DNA of 10,503 nt from Lachnospiraceae bacterium. Lineage in GTDB: Bacteria; Bacillota; Clostridia; Lachnospirales; Lachnospiraceae. The stretch covers positions 1 through 10,503 of the forward strand of contig JAFRCB010000112.1 of assembly GCA_017404585.1 (NCBI GenBank), read 5' to 3'. A program made the position numbers and the translations under genes. Each line of letters starts with the position of its first letter. Positions within the stretch are counted from its first letter, which is position 1. Shown here piece by piece: positions 6,616 through 10,503 of the stretch. The notes below the pieces were generated by a model. It was not told the origin of the DNA, searched no databases, and saw only the letters and a program-made list of their open reading frames with translations.

Positions 6616-7547
6616 TGAGTAAGTATTGTTTTGGTATCGATGTAGGCGGAACTACCGTCAAGTGCGGTCTCTTTGAGACAAACGGCACTCTTATTGACAA
6701 ATGGGAGATTGTCACGCGCACAGAAAACGGCGGCGAAAATGTTCTTCCGGACATCGCCGCGACAATCGTCGCAAAAATGACAGTCAAAGGCATTGCCAAA
6801 GATGATGTCGTCGGCGTAGGCGTCGGCATCCCGGGACCTGTCATGCAGGGTGTTGTTCCGGTGGCTGTCAACCTTCACTGGGGAGAAAAAAATGTCGAAT
6901 ATGAACTCGGTAAGATTCTCGACATGAAGGTCCGTGCAGGAAATGACGCTAATGTCGCAGCTCTCGGCGAGCTCTGGAAGGGCGGCGGCGAAGGCAAGGA
7001 GAACCTCATCATGGTCACTCTCGGCACAGGTGTCGGCGGCGGCATCATTATCGACGGGAAGATCGTCGAAGGTTCCCACGGTGCCGGCGGTGAGATCGGC
7101 CATGCTCACGTAGACGACAACATTAAGGATCCGTGCAACTGCGGAAATTACGGCTGCCTCGAGCAGGTCGCGTCCGCAACAGGTGTTGTCCGTCTTGCCA
7201 AAGAAGAGCTTCTGAAAAACCCGGCCGCTGTCACAGCTCTTCGTGATCAGGAAGTCACATCCAAGGCTGTCTTCGACGCATACAAGGACGGCGATGCCGT
7301 TGCTGCGGCGATCGTCAACAGGTTTGCGTCCTACCTCGGAACCGCGCTTGCTACATTTGCATGCGTAACCGATCCGGAAGTCATCGTCATCGGCGGCGGT
7401 GTCTCCAAGGCCGGAGAGTCGCTCACAGATGTAGTCGGCAAGTACTACCGCACGCGCGCATTCTCATCCTGCGCCAATACACCGATCGTTCTCGCAAAGC
7501 TCGGCAATGATGCAGGCATATACGGAGCAGCCAAGCTTGTCGTATAA
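6615..7547 (+). CDS. glcK: ROK family glucokinase
   Basis: Predicted to phosphorylate glucose to glucose-6-phosphate with ATP in the cytoplasm, feeding non-PTS glucose into glycolysis. The 310 residues show the ROK plan: phosphate-binding DVGGTT at 9-14, the catalytic Asp in GND (Asp111), a sugar-binding segment with GAGGEIGH ending at His163, and the zinc motif CNCGNYGC at 174-181 (Cys174, Cys176 and Cys181 with His163). An adenosine-binding IGGGVS lies at 259-264. Having the Cys set and no N-terminal DNA-binding helix-turn-helix, it is a kinase rather than a ROK repressor. Other hexoses such as N-acetylmannosamine are possible substrates, but the hprK neighbourhood favours glucokinase. The start overlaps the hprK stop by one base (TGATG), and AGAGGTG lies 7 bases upstream inside hprK, so translation is probably coupled. 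Confidence 0.93.
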   Translation: MSKYCFGIDVGGTTVKCGLFETNGTLIDKWEIVTRTENGGENVLPDIAATIVAKMTVKGIAKDDVVGVGVGIPGPVMQGVVPVAVNLHWGEKNVEYELGKILDMKVRAGNDANVAALGELWKGGGEGKENLIMVTLGTGVGGGIIIDGKIVEGSHGAGGEIGHAHVDDNIKDPCNCGNYGCLEQVASATGVVRLAKEELLKNPAAVTALRDQEVTSKAVFDAYKDGDAVAAAIVNRFASYLGTALATFACVTDPEVIVIGGGVSKAGESLTDVVGKYYRTRAFSSCANTPIVLAKLGNDAGIYGAAKLVV

Positions 7548-7588
7548 TATCCGAAACCGTATCACACCGGTTCAAGATTCGCTTTCCT

Positions 7589-7630
7589 GAGAAAAATGAC
7601 AGGACACATTCGACAGTGTCTGCTGTTCTC
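7589..7630. terminator. imperfect hairpin between convergent genes
   Basis: GAGAA (7589-7593), CAG (7600-7602) and GACAC (7603-7607) can pair with GTGTC (7616-7620), CTG (7623-7625) and TTCTC (7626-7630), leaving small bulges and an eight-base loop. No T run follows on the plus strand. It may be a 3'-end stabilising structure or an auxiliary terminator for hprK-glcK. Its core resembles the apex of the next hairpin. Confidence 0.4.
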
Positions 7631-7653
7631 ATCGATGGAACCGACGCTGCAAA

Positions 7654-7711
7654 GTGAAAAAGAAGCTGCATATGACCGGCACATTTCAGTGTCGTCATAT
7701 GCAGCTTTTTT
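7654..7711. terminator. strong bidirectional terminator between glcK and pbp
   Basis: AAGCTGCATATGAC (7663-7676) and GTCATATGCAGCTT (7694-7707) form a perfect 14-bp stem. It can extend inward by GGCAC with GTGTC (one G-U) around an ATTTCA loop. Six Ts (7706-7711) follow on the plus strand. On the minus strand the complement of the A-rich 7654-7664 segment supplies CTTCTTTTTC. It therefore fits as the terminator of both hprK-glcK and the oncoming pbp gene. Confidence 0.88.
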
Positions 7712-7758
7712 CATTCTCTGATCTCACATGCCAGACTTCGACGGAATGAAACTATAAA

Positions 7759-8004
7759 TCAGTAGTCGCCTTCATCCTCATCGTAGTTTTCGTCTCCGCC
7801 GTCATCTCTTTCTCCGGACTGCTCCGCGACGCCGCCTTCATCCTCGTTCTGATCATTGTGCTGATCATTTTCTTCCTGATTCTCGTTATTATCCTGGTCA
7901 GTGTGGTTTTCCTGATTATTCTGCTCCTGCTGAGTGGTCTCGGTCTCTTCCTCCTCATCATCCCAGTTGTTGTCCCTCCTGGTCCAGTCTTCCTCTTCCT
8001 CCTC
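7759..8004 (-). other. acidic low-complexity C-terminal tail of the PBP
   Basis: This codes for residues 795-875: runs of Glu, then Asn/Gln/Asp-rich sequence, then an Asp/Glu/Gly-rich end. I count 37 acidic residues in 81 and only three Arg and no Lys. It contains no recognisable fold and should be disordered and outside the membrane. Many class A PBPs of Firmicutes end in low-complexity tails, though composition varies. Confidence 0.8.
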
Positions 8005-10386
8005 GTAGTATCCGCTGTGGACACGCCAGCCGCCGCAGGTCTCCGTCGGAGCTGTACCCGGCGCAAAGTATTCCCAGTGGGTCGGGCAGCTGCCTCTGGG
8101 GATCAGACCGGTCTGAGAGCAGACTTCCACATGTGTGATCGTATTCGGAAGCAGGAACTGGATCTTGCTCTGATTCTTAGAAATGCGGTCCATGACTGCC
8201 TTCCAGAGAATCTGGTGGTATACATGATAGATGCCTTCATCCGGAAGATTTTCCGAATCGTCATAACCTGCCCAGACTCCGCATGTATAATACGGTGTAT
8301 ATCCGACGAACCAGACATCACGGTATTCTGTTGTCGTACCGGTCTTGCCGGCGACAGGCATACCGCAGTCAAGACGTACGTTCTGGCCGGTTCCCTTAGT
8401 GACTACATCCTCCATTGCATTTGTGAGAAGTGCTGCCGTCTCGCGGGAAATCGCCCTGGTCGTCTCAGGCGTATTATTGATGACAATATTGCCATCCTGA
8501 TCCTCTATTCTTGTGTAGAAGATCGGTTTGGTGTAGGTACCTTCATTTGCAATCGCCGCAAATGCAGCCGTCAGCTCGAGGTTGGTAACACCGTTGTAGA
8601 TACCGCCGAGGGCAAGCGGCTGATAGACGTCATTTCTTTCGGACAGGGTCGTAAATCCGTACTTGAGCAGCTGGTTGTATGCAGCCTTCGGTGTGATATC
8701 CGTGATCGTCTGCACCGCGACTGTATTGACGGAATTGATGATCGCGTCCCTGATGTTCATCATTTCATGAGTATAGGCATTGTTCGAGTTCGATACCGGG
8801 GTGCCGTCCTCGTATGTGATCTCATCGTCGAGATAGGTCGACGCGAGTGTTTTCATTCCGCTGTCTAAAGCATAGGAATATGTGGACAGGATCTTGAACG
8901 TTGATCCGGGCTGGCGGGTCGAATTCGTCGCGCGGTTCAGGGTCAGAGACGCGGTCTTCTCTCCGCGGCCGCCGATGAGACCCTTGACATAGCCGGTCCT
9001 CTGATCCATGAGGACCATCGATGACTGCGGTTCCGGTGCACAGGAGAATCTCTCCGCTATGATCACGTCCCCGGCTTCCTCGTTCACCACGTGCGACTTA
9101 TAGTCGTTGACATAATTTCTTGCCTGATCCTCGGACTCGAACGCGAGAATACTGAACGAAGGATCCAGATTCTCACGGTAGAAGTTGCGGAGCATCTCAC
9201 GGCTGTAATTGGTGACTTCTCCCTCCGAATTCGCGACAGAAAGAGCCCAGTCAAGAGAATACTTCGTCCCTTCGGGGAAGTTCGCCGGATTGGCATACAC
9301 TTCATCCATGATGGCCTGTATTTCCATATCCTGCGTTGTGTAAATGCGCAGACCGCCGGAGTACAGAGCCTGATATGCCTGATTCTCTGTATAGCCCTTC
9401 TGACGCATAAGGTCGGATACGACCTGTTCTGTCAGCTCATCGACGAAGTAAGAGTAGATCGTCGTCACCTGCTCATTGGTGCTCTGGGCATTGGCTATTC
9501 TGTCATAGACCGGATCCGCAAGGGCCTCATCCATCGATTCCTGGGAAATATAGCCCTGCTCGACCATGTCATTCAGGATCTTGATGCGGCGCTCGGCATT
9601 TTTTTCCGGCTGTCTGATCGGGTTATAGCGGCTCGGGTTCTGTGTGATACCGGCAATGACTGTGGCCTCAGACAGTGTGAGGGACTCAACATCCTTTCCG
9701 AAATACTTTCTTGAAGCGGCCTGGACCCCGTAGGTTCCGGCGCCGAGATTGATCGTATTCAGATAGTTCTCAAGTATTCTGTCTTTGGCTGCCTGCTTAC
9801 TGCCCAGTTCTTCCTCAAGCTTTTCTTCAAGCTCGACTGCAAGGAACTGCTCCTGGATTTTTCGCTTTACACTGTCGACTCTGCTCTCCTCGGTCCAATT
9901 CGTGAAGACGTTATTCTTCAGCAGCTGCTGAGTGATCGTACTTGCGCCTTCTGTGAATCGGAAGCGATTGCGCACGCCAACGACGAACGCGCGGACAATA
10001 CCCTTGGCATCAATGCCGTTGTGCAGATAGAATCGCTCATCCTCGACCGCGATGACAGCCTTCTGCAGTGCGACAGGCACTTTATCCAGTGAGACGGAAA
10101 TTCGGTTCGAATTGGATGTTGTCAGTTTCTGGAGCTGGTTTCCCTCCGAATCATAGATGAACGTGGCATAACCGCTCGGCGCGATATTGACCGAAGCCAC
10201 GTCCGGAGTGTTGGCTACAATGCCGCTCAGAATACCGAGAACGCCGAACCCGCCGACCAGGATGACTGAAATGAACGCGATCAGAAGAAGCCGGATCACA
10301 ATGACTCCGACGCGCTTTTCAATCTCCTGGGAGGTCGATTCGAACTGATCTACTTTGCGTTCAATTGCCTCTGTAGTGTAATTCAT
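7759..10386 (-). CDS. class A penicillin-binding protein, glycosyltransferase plus transpeptidase
   Basis: A bifunctional cell-wall synthase (PBP1A type, 875 residues) that polymerises lipid II and cross-links stem peptides outside the membrane. A charged cytoplasmic head of about 25 residues precedes one membrane segment at about 26-57. The GT51 glycosyltransferase has EDERFYLHNG at 115-124 (catalytic Glu115) and GASTITQQLLKN at 147-158. The transpeptidase has STFK at 495-498 (nucleophile Ser495), SVN at 552-554 and KTG at 681-683. Four Cys between 756 and 784 fall in a short region after the transpeptidase. The last 81 residues (795-875) are low complexity, with 37 Asp/Glu plus many Asn/Gln. 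ATG at 10386 is the first possible start after an in-frame TAA, and the strong AAAGGAGGAG lies 31 bases upstream, too far for normal use. It is a single-gene unit with its own promoter, convergent with glcK. The specific PBP paralogue cannot be named. Confidence 0.96.
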   Translation of the reverse strand: MNYTTEAIERKVDQFESTSQEIEKRVGVIVIRLLLIAFISVILVGGFGVLGILSGIVANTPDVASVNIAPSGYATFIYDSEGNQLQKLTTSNSNRISVSLDKVPVALQKAVIAVEDERFYLHNGIDAKGIVRAFVVGVRNRFRFTEGASTITQQLLKNNVFTNWTEESRVDSVKRKIQEQFLAVELEEKLEEELGSKQAAKDRILENYLNTINLGAGTYGVQAASRKYFGKDVESLTLSEATVIAGITQNPSRYNPIRQPEKNAERRIKILNDMVEQGYISQESMDEALADPVYDRIANAQSTNEQVTTIYSYFVDELTEQVVSDLMRQKGYTENQAYQALYSGGLRIYTTQDMEIQAIMDEVYANPANFPEGTKYSLDWALSVANSEGEVTNYSREMLRNFYRENLDPSFSILAFESEDQARNYVNDYKSHVVNEEAGDVIIAERFSCAPEPQSSMVLMDQRTGYVKGLIGGRGEKTASLTLNRATNSTRQPGSTFKILSTYSYALDSGMKTLASTYLDDEITYEDGTPVSNSNNAYTHEMMNIRDAIINSVNTVAVQTITDITPKAAYNQLLKYGFTTLSERNDVYQPLALGGIYNGVTNLELTAAFAAIANEGTYTKPIFYTRIEDQDGNIVINNTPETTRAISRETAALLTNAMEDVVTKGTGQNVRLDCGMPVAGKTGTTTEYRDVWFVGYTPYYTCGVWAGYDDSENLPDEGIYHVYHQILWKAVMDRISKNQSKIQFLLPNTITHVEVCSQTGLIPRGSCPTHWEYFAPGTAPTETCGGWRVHSGYYEEEEEDWTRRDNNWDDEEEETETTQQEQNNQENHTDQDNNENQEENDQHNDQNEDEGGVAEQSGERDDGGDENYDEDEGDY

Positions 10387-10417
10387 GTATAAGATGTCCG
10401 CTCTTTACGGCGCGGCG

Positions 10418-10427
10418 CTCCTCCTTT
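10418..10427 (-). promoter_or_regulatory. strong Shine-Dalgarno sequence set far from the pbp start
   Basis: AAAGGAGGAG reads on the minus strand from 10427 to 10418, a near-perfect match to the 16S anti-SD. No ATG, GTG or TTG lies 5-12 bases downstream; the first start in any reasonable context is the pbp ATG at 10386, with 31 bases between. A small CCGC/GCGG hairpin could form in the spacer and shorten the distance. Confidence 0.55.
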
Positions 10428-10449
10428 GAACATAGTTATAGATAGTAAT

Positions 10450-10478
10450 ATTCTAAATCAAATAAAGCTGCATTGCAA
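10450..10478 (-). promoter_or_regulatory. sigma-A-type promoter for pbp
   Basis: On the minus strand TTGCAA (10478-10473, 4 of 6) is exactly 17 bases from TAGAAT (10455-10450, 5 of 6). Transcription should start near 10443, giving a leader of about 57 bases that contains the AAAGGAGGAG site. The surrounding stretch is AT-rich, unlike the coding sequence. Confidence 0.65.
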
Positions 10479-10489
10479 TAGGGTAGAGG

Positions 10490-10503
10490 GAGGCTAATGC
10501 CTC
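10490..10503. repeat. short palindrome at the right edge
   Basis: GAGGC and GCCTC surround TAAT, giving a 5-bp stem with a four-base loop that runs exactly to the window end. It could be part of a terminator or operator for whatever lies beyond, but the sequence needed to decide is outside the window. Confidence 0.3.

Noticed and set aside
7858..8868. Plus-strand open frame of 336 codons beginning with a very hydrophobic stretch
   Set aside because: It is exactly antisense to the PBP; the hydrophobic start is the complement of the Asp/Glu/Asn-rich tail. The opposite frame has clear catalytic motifs, this one has none.
1..10503. tRNA, rRNA, CRISPR, transposon, integrase or defence genes
   Set aside because: None seen on either strand: nearly all sequence is explained by six recognisable genes, and the gaps lack such features.

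Overview
The window looks like a chromosomal segment of a Gram-positive anaerobe of the Clostridia, most likely Lachnospiraceae or a near relative. This is inferred from gene content and protein style: HPr kinase/phosphorylase next to a ROK glucokinase, a class A penicillin-binding protein with a very acidic tail, and a papain-type exoprotease with S-layer-homology (SLH) repeats. GC is moderate in genes and much lower between them. The species cannot be named from the sequence alone. No tRNA, rRNA, CRISPR array, insertion sequence, integrase or phage gene was found.

Layout. (1) Minus strand, 1-5242: a secreted C1A cysteine peptidase with a lectin-like domain and three SLH repeats (5242-2771), then uvrC (2569-629), then a YigZ/IMPACT-family gene cut by the left edge (529-1). 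A hairpin terminator follows the peptidase gene, and uvrC has its own good sigma-A-type promoter, so the peptidase is probably a separate unit. (2) 5243-5676: an AT-rich divergent intergenic region holding promoters for both directions, a 40-nt inverted repeat in the peptidase leader, and an operator-like dyad over the peptidase -10. (3) Plus strand, 5677-7547: hprK and a ROK glucokinase, overlapping by one base (TGATG). (4) 7548-7758: a convergent intergenic region with two hairpins, the second a strong bidirectional terminator. (5) Minus strand, 10386-7759: a bifunctional class A PBP with its own promoter at 10450-10478.

How the genes fit together. HprK and glucokinase both belong to carbon catabolite control: HprK senses glycolytic state and phosphorylates HPr at serine, while glucokinase makes glucose-6-phosphate from non-PTS glucose. 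The PBP polymerises and cross-links peptidoglycan. The SLH peptidase is probably exported and held on the same wall, where it may mature surface proteins. UvrC is general DNA repair. Most of this is core gene content. The accessory element is the peptidase, with a nine-unit, 30-bp-period Glu/Gln repeat tract and a structured leader, lying between uvrC and hprK, which are often close neighbours in Clostridia.

I see no clearly new multi-gene system. The items most worth a second look are the SLH peptidase and its control region, the acidic low-complexity extracellular segments, an extra segment in UvrC, and unusual ribosome-binding-site geometry at pbp and uvrC.
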